A stretch of 13,672 bases of DNA from Chthoniobacterales bacterium (GTDB lineage: Bacteria > Verrucomicrobiota > Verrucomicrobiia > Chthoniobacterales > UBA6821), in contig JAIPKF010000023.1 of assembly GCA_021733705.1 (NCBI GenBank), forward strand, positions 1 through 13,672. Reading direction: 5' to 3'. Positions 7,980 through 13,672 of this stretch are shown here, one piece after another. The notes under the pieces were generated by a model. That model made no database searches, was not told where the DNA came from, and saw only the letters and a list, made by a program, of their open reading frames with translations. The position numbers were made by a program, and so were the translations under genes. Position 1 is the first letter of the stretch. The number at the start of each line of letters is the position of its first letter.

Positions 7980-9056
7980 TTAAATTGGGCCTCCACCACG
8001 TATACGCGATTCTCGTCTGCCTTCTATATAAGCTCTACTCTCCTCAAGTGCTTTTTTTTCACTAATAGCATTCAATGCACCTTGGAGCCGATTTACCATT
8101 ATTTGAATGTCGTTTTGAAAAACTAACATATTGTTTTCAAATCCAGCTTCTGATTTTTTATTATTGGTTCTTAGTGTTTCTAAATTTTCATCATTTAATG
8201 TTTCTAATGATTCCAATGCAGCATGGTCCATAGTTACATGGATGTGAGCAAAAAAGTTAGGATCATCAAAATGTGCCATTGATAAAAAATCTTGATTCTT
8301 GTTATAGAGAGCCTTGAGTTGCTCTTGTAGTCTATCATTGGAATGTTGCTTTGTACTCAACCGTTCTAAATTAAGTTCGATTGTTGTAGAAAGCGCCTTT
8401 GCCGAAAAAATAGATGCTCCATTTTCAAGTCTTCTTTCTAGCAAAAGTCTATTTTCTATATCATTTGCTAGCACTTGATATTCACTCTGCTTTTTTAAGA
8501 ATTGAAGTCTTTTAAGAATATCAGGAATTAAAACAGAAGGTTCTGTTTCTACTCCTATTTCTTCAGTTTTGCTTTGTATTATATTGTTAAGAGTAACAAC
8601 AGAGTTCTGCAAATATTGAAGATAATTTACAAAAAAATCTTTTTGCTTGACATAAAAACGTCTTTTTTTCTCATATACTCCCCCGTAATGCCTTACAATT
8701 CGTTCCTTTTGAAAATATTCCTTTAAAATCAGAGCAGCTTTTTTTTGATCATCTAATATCTCTAAAGTAGTATTTTGATTTCTAGTCACATTTTGGAAGG
8801 AGTTTTTTGAAAAACCAAATGTGAAACAAGAGGAAACATAACTAAAAAAATTATAAATAGATCTCCAAAGTTTCCTCAAACAAGAATAAAGAAATGAATA
8901 TGAAGCTCCTTCTTCAGTCACATTTCTAATATTCAAAAGAGCGCTCGATTGTTCTACCGGCAATCCTTTCTCTAACTCAGATTGCGTGTCTCTTGAAACA
9001 AAAAGAGGAGATCGTGAATCAGGTGGAACCGATTTCATGCCAGACACATTACTCAT
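7980..9056 (-). CDS. hypothetical helix-rich protein with an aromatic hydrophobic segment
   Basis: I do not recognise this 358-residue protein. Residues 1-50 are polar and Ser/Pro-rich with no signal peptide. Residues about 52-82 (YSFLYSCLRKLWRSIYNFF then SYVSSCFTFGF) are rich in aromatics and Cys with interspersed Arg/Lys, more like an amphipathic membrane-associating helix than a clean transmembrane span. From about 100 to 345 the chain is charged and helical with Leu/Ile spacing that suggests coiled coils (for example EYFQKERIVRHYGG and ENRLLLERRLENGA). The tail is basic (RRESRIRGGGPI). This architecture would suit a type III effector or membrane-associated host-interaction protein in a chlamydia, but nothing in the sequence proves it. 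The start ATG 9056 lacks a Shine-Dalgarno; Met7 is an alternative. It stands alone, divergent from manA, and its stop is 2 bp from repeat copy C. Confidence 0.72.
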   Translation of the reverse strand: MSNVSGMKSVPPDSRSPLFVSRDTQSELEKGLPVEQSSALLNIRNVTEEGASYSFLYSCLRKLWRSIYNFFSYVSSCFTFGFSKNSFQNVTRNQNTTLEILDDQKKAALILKEYFQKERIVRHYGGVYEKKRRFYVKQKDFFVNYLQYLQNSVVTLNNIIQSKTEEIGVETEPSVLIPDILKRLQFLKKQSEYQVLANDIENRLLLERRLENGASIFSAKALSTTIELNLERLSTKQHSNDRLQEQLKALYNKNQDFLSMAHFDDPNFFAHIHVTMDHAALESLETLNDENLETLRTNNKKSEAGFENNMLVFQNDIQIMVNRLQGALNAISEKKALEESRAYIEGRRESRIRGGGPI

Positions 9057-9126
9057 CGCAAAAGAATCTCAATATTTAATTTAAAAAGCAAACTCAAGTT
9101 TTGACCATGAGAAAATAAACCTGTTA
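9057..9126. promoter_or_regulatory. divergent promoter region between the hypothetical gene and manA
   Basis: This 70-bp AT-rich gap must contain both promoters. Toward manA, TTGACC (9101-9106) has a TAATGT 18 bp downstream that overlaps the first possible ATG. Toward the hypothetical gene, TTGAGT is followed after 17 bp by TATTGA, a poor -10. Neither pair is strong. Confidence 0.3.
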
Positions 9127-10086
9127 ATGTTAGAACCACTAATGATCTCACACGGCCCCATTACTTTTAAACCCATCTTGATGGAGCGCCCCTGGGGAGG
9201 TCGTCTTTTAGAAACCGAATTTCATATCACCCTTCCAAAATCGACTCTAATTGGGGAGCTCTGGGCATTAGTAGATCGATCCGAGGCCCAAAGCATTGTA
9301 GAGAATGGTCCACTTCAAGGAAAAACGCTTCATCAACTCTGGAATCATTACAGAGTTGCTATTTTTGGGTCAAAACATTTGAGAAATAGTTCATCCTCTT
9401 TTCCTTTACTCTGTAAAATTTTAGATGCCACAGAAATGCTTTCACTACAAGTCCATCCAAGAGCAACAACTGCTTCTAAGCTTCGTGGTGAACCTAAAAC
9501 TGAATTTTGGTTTTTTTTAAAAACAGATGTGGATGCTTTTTGCTATGCTGGATTAAAAAAAGGAGTCACTCGCACAATGTTTGAATGCTCTTTAAAGAAT
9601 GGAACTCTCAATCAAGTTTTACATTGTATTAATGTCAAAACAGGGGACTCCCTTTTTATTCCAAGTGGACGCCTTCATGCACTTGGCAAAGGAAATCTTG
9701 TGATTGAGATTCAACAAAACAGTGACACCACCTATCGTGTCTTTGATTGGAATCGTCGTGATAGTGAAGGTCGCACTCGCACTCTTCATTTTGAAGAAGC
9801 CATGGAATCGATTGACTTTGAAGATGAGGAACCATCCCTTCAGAACAGAGATTCACCTATGATTTCAAATTATTTTCATTCAGAAAAATGGAATTTATCT
9901 ATATCTCGAGAGATCACCACCTCAGAGGATTTTGCAATAATTACCTGTTTAACAGGTGAAATAGAATGTCAAGGTATGACTTTCCATCCCGGGGATTTTT
10001 TCCTCCTTCCTGCTCTACAAAAAAAATTTACTTTAACTCCTCTAACTCAGAACACCTCTTTTATCTGCACTCGTTTGCCATCCTAG
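9127..10086 (+). CDS. manA: mannose-6-phosphate isomerase, class I (zinc cupin)
   Basis: A 319-residue type I phosphomannose isomerase, which interconverts mannose 6-phosphate and fructose 6-phosphate in the cytoplasm. The opening ITFKPILMERPWGGRLL matches family N-termini. The zinc ligands are visible: Gln108 and His110 in LSLQVHP, Glu126 in GEPKTEFWF and His184 in PSGRLHALG. IQQNSDTTYRVFDWNR places the conserved Arg204 of the active site. A second cupin barrel occupies the C-terminal third. Length fits the short bacterial form. ATG 9142 (MISHGPITF) is a credible alternative start. TTGACC (9101) and TAATGT (9125), 18 bp apart, would if used make 9142 the first start in the message. No other mannose or GDP-mannose genes adjoin it; the next gene, metN, starts 53 bp downstream. 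Confidence 0.9.
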   Translation: MLEPLMISHGPITFKPILMERPWGGRLLETEFHITLPKSTLIGELWALVDRSEAQSIVENGPLQGKTLHQLWNHYRVAIFGSKHLRNSSSSFPLLCKILDATEMLSLQVHPRATTASKLRGEPKTEFWFFLKTDVDAFCYAGLKKGVTRTMFECSLKNGTLNQVLHCINVKTGDSLFIPSGRLHALGKGNLVIEIQQNSDTTYRVFDWNRRDSEGRTRTLHFEEAMESIDFEDEEPSLQNRDSPMISNYFHSEKWNLSISREITTSEDFAIITCLTGEIECQGMTFHPGDFFLLPALQKKFTLTPLTQNTSFICTRLPS

Positions 10087-10103
10087 AGCATATTCCCTAA
10101 AAT
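10075..10103 (+). promoter_or_regulatory. candidate sigma70 promoter for metNIQ
   Basis: TTGCCA (10075-10080) and TAAAAT (10098-10103) are separated by exactly 17 bp. The -35 box lies inside the last codons of manA. Transcription would start near 10110, about 30 nt before the metN ATG, too short a leader for a SAM riboswitch; no S-box or MetJ-like operator array was seen. Read-through from manA is also possible. Confidence 0.45.
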
Positions 10104-10139
10104 CGAAGTCAGAAACTCTCTCCAATAACATTCTCCTTT

Positions 10140-11180
10140 ATGATTGAACTCATCGGCGTTAATAAAATTTATAAAAGAGGAAAAAAGACCTTTCATGCCC
10201 TTCGTGATATTAATCTTCATGTAGAAGCCAAGAAAATTTTTGGTGTGATTGGAGCCTCAGGTGCAGGAAAGAGCACTCTCATTCGAACTATTAATTTATT
10301 GGAACAACCTAGTTCCGGTGAGGTCATCGTTAATGGTTATCACATGACACGACTCGATAAAGAGGAGCTGAGGCTGATACGTAGAAAAATAGGAATGATT
10401 TTTCAACACTTCAACTTATTAACGTCACGTACAGTTTTTCAAAATATCGCATTACCACTTGAGTTAGAAAATCTCCCCAAAGAAAAAATTGATGCTCGTG
10501 TTAACGAACTACTTCATTTAGTTGGACTCGAGGATCGTGCTAATGCCTATCCTTCCCAACTCTCTGGAGGACAAAAACAGAGAGTAGCTATTGCCAGAGC
10601 ACTTGCCTCCTCTCCTAAAGTACTGCTTTGTGATGAGGCAACTTCATCACTCGATCCACAAACAACACGTTCAATTTTATTACTCTTAAAGGAAATTAAC
10701 GCACGATTAGGGCTGACTATTTTGCTTATTACCCACGAGATGGATGTAGTTAAGTCGATCTGCGATGAAGTAGCCATTCTCAATGAGGGCCATCTTGTTG
10801 AGCAAGGGACAGTCTCATGGTTTTTTGGTAATGCAAGAACAGATTTAGCTCGTAACTTTATTGATTCAACTTTTCAATTAAATATTCCCGAAGAGTATTT
10901 AGCAAGGGTGAGCGCAGAGTCTACTGGTCAAAATTTCCCTTTAGTGAAGCTTGGATTTACAGGAACTACCGTTGACAAACCACTCATCTCAGAAGCAAGT
11001 CGTATTTTTGAAATCGATATTAATATCTTAAGTGCGGATATAGAATATGCTGGAGGTGCAAAATTTGGCTGCCTGCTTGCAGAACTTATTGGAGAATGTC
11101 GCCAATGTGAGGCGGCCCGTCGCTTTTTTATCGAACATCATGTACAAGTAGAAATCCTCGGCTATATCACCAATGATTAA
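10140..11180 (+). CDS. metN: methionine ABC transporter ATP-binding protein MetN
   Basis: A 346-residue ABC ATPase that powers methionine import at the inner membrane. Walker A is GASGAGKST (38-46), the Q-loop lies in MIFQHFNLL (86-94), the signature is LSGGQKQRVAIARALA (141-156), Walker B is VLLCDE (161-166) and the switch His199 lies in ITHEMD. Residues about 265-346 form the C-terminal NIL domain (VKLGFTGTTVDKPLISEA...), which in E. coli MetN binds methionine and shuts down transport when the cell is replete, so that feedback is probably kept. The length equals the usual MetN. ATG 10140 has no Shine-Dalgarno. The stop overlaps the metI start by 8 bp, consistent with coupled translation. 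Homologues may carry other amino acids; the metI and metQ neighbours support methionine. Confidence 0.93.
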   Translation: MIELIGVNKIYKRGKKTFHALRDINLHVEAKKIFGVIGASGAGKSTLIRTINLLEQPSSGEVIVNGYHMTRLDKEELRLIRRKIGMIFQHFNLLTSRTVFQNIALPLELENLPKEKIDARVNELLHLVGLEDRANAYPSQLSGGQKQRVAIARALASSPKVLLCDEATSSLDPQTTRSILLLLKEINARLGLTILLITHEMDVVKSICDEVAILNEGHLVEQGTVSWFFGNARTDLARNFIDSTFQLNIPEEYLARVSAESTGQNFPLVKLGFTGTTVDKPLISEASRIFEIDINILSADIEYAGGAKFGCLLAELIGECRQCEAARRFFIEHHVQVEILGYITND

Positions 11181-11814
11181 TATTCTTACTCAAGCTTTAG
11201 GGGAAACATTGCTCATGGTTTTTGTCTCTGCCATAGTTGCATCTATCTTAGGACTAATACTGGGTATAGCTCTTGAGGTGACCAAACCTCATCAGATTTT
11301 GTCACATCCTCAAGCACACCATTTGTTAGAAATGATCGTCAATATTGGAAGATCAATTCCTTTTATCATTCTCTTAGTTGCCATCATTCCGCTCACACGA
11401 TTAATCGTTGGAACAAGCATTGGAACTGTTGCTGCAATTGTTCCATTGAGTATTGGAGCTATTCCTTTCACTGCGCGCCTTGTGGAGGGGGCGCTTATGG
11501 AACTGCCAGAAGGACTACTCGATGCTGCTAATGCTATGGGCTTAAGTTCGCTGCAAATCATCACTAAAGTTTTTATTCCAGAGGCATTGCCAGGCATTAT
11601 TAATAGCATCACCATGACTCTTGTGACATTGGTTAATTACTCAGCCATGGCTGGAACTATTGGTGGTGGTGGTTTAGGAGATGTTGCGATTCGATATGGC
11701 TATCAACGATTTGATATTAAAATGATGTTTTTAACAGTGCTCATCTTGGTGCTTTTTGTACAACTCATTCAATATAGTGGTAATTATTTTGTGAAAAAAT
11801 GCAATCATCGCTAA
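11173..11814 (+). CDS. metI: methionine ABC transporter permease MetI
   Basis: A 213-residue integral membrane protein with about five hydrophobic segments, near 8-35, 52-72, 80-100, 139-160 and 186-207. The cytoplasmic coupling (EAA-like) loop is EGALMELPEGLLDAANAMG (105-123), which docks on the ATPase. NYSAMAGTIGGGGLGDVAIR is the strongly conserved C-terminal MetI segment. It would homodimerise to form the transmembrane pore for methionine with MetN and MetQ. Length is as expected (about 217 in E. coli). Its start lies within the end of metN and metQ begins 9 bp after its stop, so the three are one transcriptional unit. Confidence 0.93.
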   Translation: MINILTQALGETLLMVFVSAIVASILGLILGIALEVTKPHQILSHPQAHHLLEMIVNIGRSIPFIILLVAIIPLTRLIVGTSIGTVAAIVPLSIGAIPFTARLVEGALMELPEGLLDAANAMGLSSLQIITKVFIPEALPGIINSITMTLVTLVNYSAMAGTIGGGGLGDVAIRYGYQRFDIKMMFLTVLILVLFVQLIQYSGNYFVKKCNHR

Positions 11815-11823
11815 TGTGAAACA

Positions 11824-12630
11824 ATGAAATTTTCCATTCCTTTTTTAATAACATTAGTCTCTTTTTTACTTATAAGTTGCCATAAGAAACAAGAAAGCAA
11901 CACACTCAAAGTTGGCGTGATGTCTGGACGGGAATCTGATTTGATCAACCTAGTTGCCCAGATTGCTCAAGAAAAATATGGAATCAAAGTTGAAGTTGTT
12001 ACTTTTTCTGATTATGCGATTCCAAACACAGCTCTTAATGATGGGTCGATTGATCTCAATGTCTTTCAGCACAAGCCTTATTTAGAAGCTCAAGTAAAAG
12101 ACCGCGGCTACCCATTAGTCGCCGTTGGTAAAACCTTTATTTTTCCAATCGCAGGATATTCGCAAAAGATAAAAAATCTCTCCGAGCTCAAAGATCATTC
12201 CAAAATTGCCATCCCAAACGATCCTAGCAATCAGGCACGTGCACTTCTTTTACTGCAAAAACAAGGACTTATTGTTTTAAAAGAAGGAGGTACAGGAACT
12301 GCAACCAGAGCAGATATTATCAGCAATCAAAAAAATCTTTCAATCATTGAACTTGATGCAGCTCAACTACCACGCTCATTAGTAGATGTTGATATTGCCG
12401 TGATCAATACAGGCTACGCCTCTGAAGTAAATCTCCTACCAATACGTGATGGACTATTTATAGAAGAAAAAGATTCCCCCTACGTTAACCTCATCGTCGC
12501 TCGTGAAAACAATCAAGACTCCAAACTAGTGAAAGATTTTGTAAAAGCCTATCAAAGCCCTGCAGTGATGGAAGAGGCAGAAAAACTTTTTCCCGGATCT
12601 GTTATACAAGGATGGGAAGATAGACCTTAG
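11824..12630 (+). CDS. metQ: methionine-binding lipoprotein MetQ (NlpA family)
   Basis: A 268-residue periplasmic binding lipoprotein. The leader MKFSIPFLITLVSFLLISC ends in a lipobox (LISC), so Cys19 should be lipidated and the protein tethered to the membrane. The mature part opens LKVGVMSGRESDLINLVAQI and continues with DYAIPNTALNDGSIDLNVFQHKPYLE, the core NlpA/MetQ signature. It then has FPIAGYSQKIKNLSEL, IAIPNDPSNQARAL and VDIAVINTGYA, all typical positions of the ligand cleft. It captures methionine for the MetNI channel. The gene is last in the metNIQ unit. Some NlpA relatives bind other ligands, but synteny argues for methionine. No intrinsic terminator was found downstream. Confidence 0.93.
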   Translation: MKFSIPFLITLVSFLLISCHKKQESNTLKVGVMSGRESDLINLVAQIAQEKYGIKVEVVTFSDYAIPNTALNDGSIDLNVFQHKPYLEAQVKDRGYPLVAVGKTFIFPIAGYSQKIKNLSELKDHSKIAIPNDPSNQARALLLLQKQGLIVLKEGGTGTATRADIISNQKNLSIIELDAAQLPRSLVDVDIAVINTGYASEVNLLPIRDGLFIEEKDSPYVNLIVARENNQDSKLVKDFVKAYQSPAVMEEAEKLFPGSVIQGWEDRP

Positions 12631-12707
12631 TCGTACTCCTAATAAGCCAGATTCTGGAATTCGAATAGATCTGTTTGTACAATCGATTTTTAAAAGAAAT
12701 TTTTAAT

Positions 12708-12897
12708 CTGGATACTCCGTATTAATCGTGACGATGAGCTCGGAAAGCCAAACAGGGAGCCAGATGTATACTTCGTTAGAATCCCAGTTTGATTTGGGCA
12801 GTCTGTACACATACAGCCCGGCATCAAAATACTCGTCTACCTAATCCTATCAGTCTTCCCGGTCTCCGCAGGTGATCGGTATGAAATATGCGGGTTA
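12708..12897. repeat. palindromic MITE-like intergenic repeat, copy D
   Basis: An element of about 190 bp in the same orientation as copy B. The left end CTGGATACTCCGTATTAATC is a diverged version of copy A's end. The right end GGTATGAAATATGCGGGTTA (12878-12897) is the inverse of copy B's left end. TGATTTGGGC (12790-12799) and CATACAGCCCGGCATCA (12810-12826) match copy B exactly with the same 10-bp spacing. The central arms TTTGAT and ATCAAA pair. Confidence 0.75.
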
Positions 12898-13045
12898 ATC
12901 ATTGTAGAGCTAAAATTATTTTTAAAAAAAGGTTTGACATCATGTCCCTTTTTTTGTTCAGTATGCGCGCTCTTTTTTTTAAGAAAAAATATCCCCCAAA
13001 TACCCCATAACAATAGATCCCCTTCCCTCTCTTCCTTCACAAAAA

Positions 13046-13061
13046 GCACTTTTTTAAGTGC
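13046..13061 (-). terminator. possible small intrinsic terminator (minus strand)
   Basis: A perfect 6-bp inverted repeat GCACTT-TTTT-AAGTGC is bordered on its left by AAAAA. Read on the minus strand this is a hairpin followed by TTTTT. The stem is short and no minus-strand gene is recognised upstream of it, so it may be chance. Confidence 0.22.
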
Positions 13062-13336
13062 CCTGGACCGTGAGCAAGTTGATATATGTTTTGCGGCTAA
13101 GGATAAGTTTGATCTCATAAAAATAGTTAGCCTCAGTTATTTCGCCTCATCATCACTACGATGAGATGAAGCTCTACAGAGATAATTGAAGATAAGAAAG
13201 TAGAAGTTTTTTGCGTGCACCACTACAGCACTTTGATTGTACGCATGAAGCTTCCCTCGATCGAGCGTGTGCCAAAATACATGCGAAGCGAATCGATCTC
13301 AATTTATCAGGCTCAATTATTTGATTTCACTTATTT

Positions 13337-13365
13337 TTGAGGAAAAATTTACTACTGATTAAAAG
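13337..13365 (+). promoter_or_regulatory. candidate promoter for the secreted repeat protein gene
   Basis: TTGAGG (13337-13342) and TAAAAG (13360-13365) are 17 bp apart, and transcription would begin about 11 nt before the ATG at 13383. The -10 matches only moderately. No Shine-Dalgarno follows; AAGG lies too far upstream of the start. Confidence 0.33.
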
Positions 13366-13382
13366 GTATTGATTTATTAATT

Positions 13383-13672
13383 ATGAAAAAAAATATCTTC
13401 TTGTTGTTTTTAATTACGAATGTTGCATGCGTAAATTCTATTTTTGCTGTCCCTAAACCATTACTGCCGCCAACTCGAATCGATGCGGTTCATCCCATTA
13501 CAGGCACTATTGCTGGTATCGATCCAGGTCACATTCCAGGAGAAATAATAGGCGTTATTTCAGACTTTATCCCAGGTGTTGATGGGGTCAGACCTCCTCC
13601 AATCGATGCTGTTCACAACATCCCTGGCATTGATATAGGCGTCACTCCAGGCTTCACTATTGGCTTTACTCC
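13383..13672 (+). CDS. secreted Ile/Pro/Gly/Asp-repeat protein, 5' part only
   Basis: The frame opens at ATG 13383, after an in-frame stop at 13356, and stays open for 96 codons to the window edge. MKKNIFLLFLITNVACVNSIFA is a clear Sec signal peptide with two lysines, a hydrophobic core and an expected signal peptidase I cut after Ala22. There is no lipobox Cys at the cut. The mature chain begins VPKPLLPPTRIDAVHPITG and is built of short degenerate units around Ile-Pro-Gly, Gly-Ile-Asp and Gly-Val. IDAVH occurs twice about 40 residues apart (near 33 and 74), and PG recurs at spacings of roughly 5-15. No family was recognised. Such composition suggests an extended surface or periplasmic repeat protein, which is inference. 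Its full length and C-terminus are outside the window. Confidence 0.7.
   Translation, partial: MKKNIFLLFLITNVACVNSIFAVPKPLLPPTRIDAVHPITGTIAGIDPGHIPGEIIGVISDFIPGVDGVRPPPIDAVHNIPGIDIGVTPGFTIGFT

Larger units (their letters stand above)
12631..13382. other. 752-bp gap without a convincing gene
   Basis: The first part holds repeat copy D (12708-12897). The remainder (12898-13382) has frames on both strands, but they are short, poor in start context and in part made from the repeat or from T/A-runs. A perfect TTGACA at 12934 has no good -10 partner. Small inverted repeats occur at 13046-13061 (GCACTT/AAGTGC) and 13256-13265 (CTCGATCGAG). The plus-strand fragment LDREQVDICFAAKDKFD (near 13060-13115) reads like protein but is isolated; a decayed gene is possible and unproven. 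Confidence 0.55.

Noticed and set aside
12640..12680. tRNA-like GGAATTCGAAT segment after metQ
   Set aside because: It resembles a T-arm, but no acceptor stem, D-arm or anticodon arm could be placed around it.
2924..12897. CRISPR array or insertion sequence explanation for the repeats
   Set aside because: Copies are 1.9-4.7 kb apart, not regularly spaced, longer than CRISPR repeats, and none contains or adjoins a transposase or cas gene.
12837..13164. Opposed frames of 93 (minus) and 76 (plus) residues
   Set aside because: Both lack start context and family features, overlap each other antisense, and the minus frame ends within repeat copy D. Composition is driven by T- and A-runs.

Overview
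The window is an AT-rich bacterial chromosome segment with short intergenic gaps. The gene set points to the Chlamydiota, most likely an amoeba- or arthropod-associated 'environmental' chlamydia. It combines a leucine dehydrogenase of the chlamydial ldh type, a UPF0176/TrhO rhodanese protein, a compact RlmD-like methyltransferase, an OprB-type porin (the family of chlamydial AaxA) and a MetN-MetI-MetQ importer. This placement is inferred from content; there is no rRNA or other marker gene. None of the starts examined has a convincing Shine-Dalgarno sequence.

Left third, minus strand (1-2831): a tight three-gene unit read ldh, then an rlmD-like gene, then trhO, with a 5-bp gap and a 17-bp overlap. 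trhO runs off the left edge. A good sigma70-type promoter lies about 37 bp upstream of ldh. The unit joins one amino-acid catabolic enzyme to two RNA-modification enzymes.

Middle (2832-7893): a porin on the plus strand, then a DEAD-box RNA helicase (minus) and an HI0933/YhiN-type flavoprotein (plus) that diverge from one gap. From 7894 to 9056 lies an unrecognised minus-strand gene for a helix-rich protein with an aromatic hydrophobic segment.

Right third, plus strand (9127-12630): a class I mannose-6-phosphate isomerase, then metN-metI-metQ as a compact methionine-uptake operon with a candidate promoter overlapping the end of manA. After a 752-bp gap without a convincing gene, a secreted protein rich in Ile-Pro-Gly/Ile-Asp repeats starts at 13383 and is cut by the right edge.

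The most notable non-coding signal is a family of about 175-190 bp palindromic intergenic elements: three long copies (2924-3098, 4802-4985, 12708-12897) and one short derivative (7891-7977). They have imperfect terminal inverted repeats and a central hairpin, one base pair of which co-varies between copies. They look like MITEs or structured intergenic repeats, and no transposase is present. I found no CRISPR array, tRNA, rRNA, toxin-antitoxin pair, phage gene or defence system, and no evident new multi-gene system.
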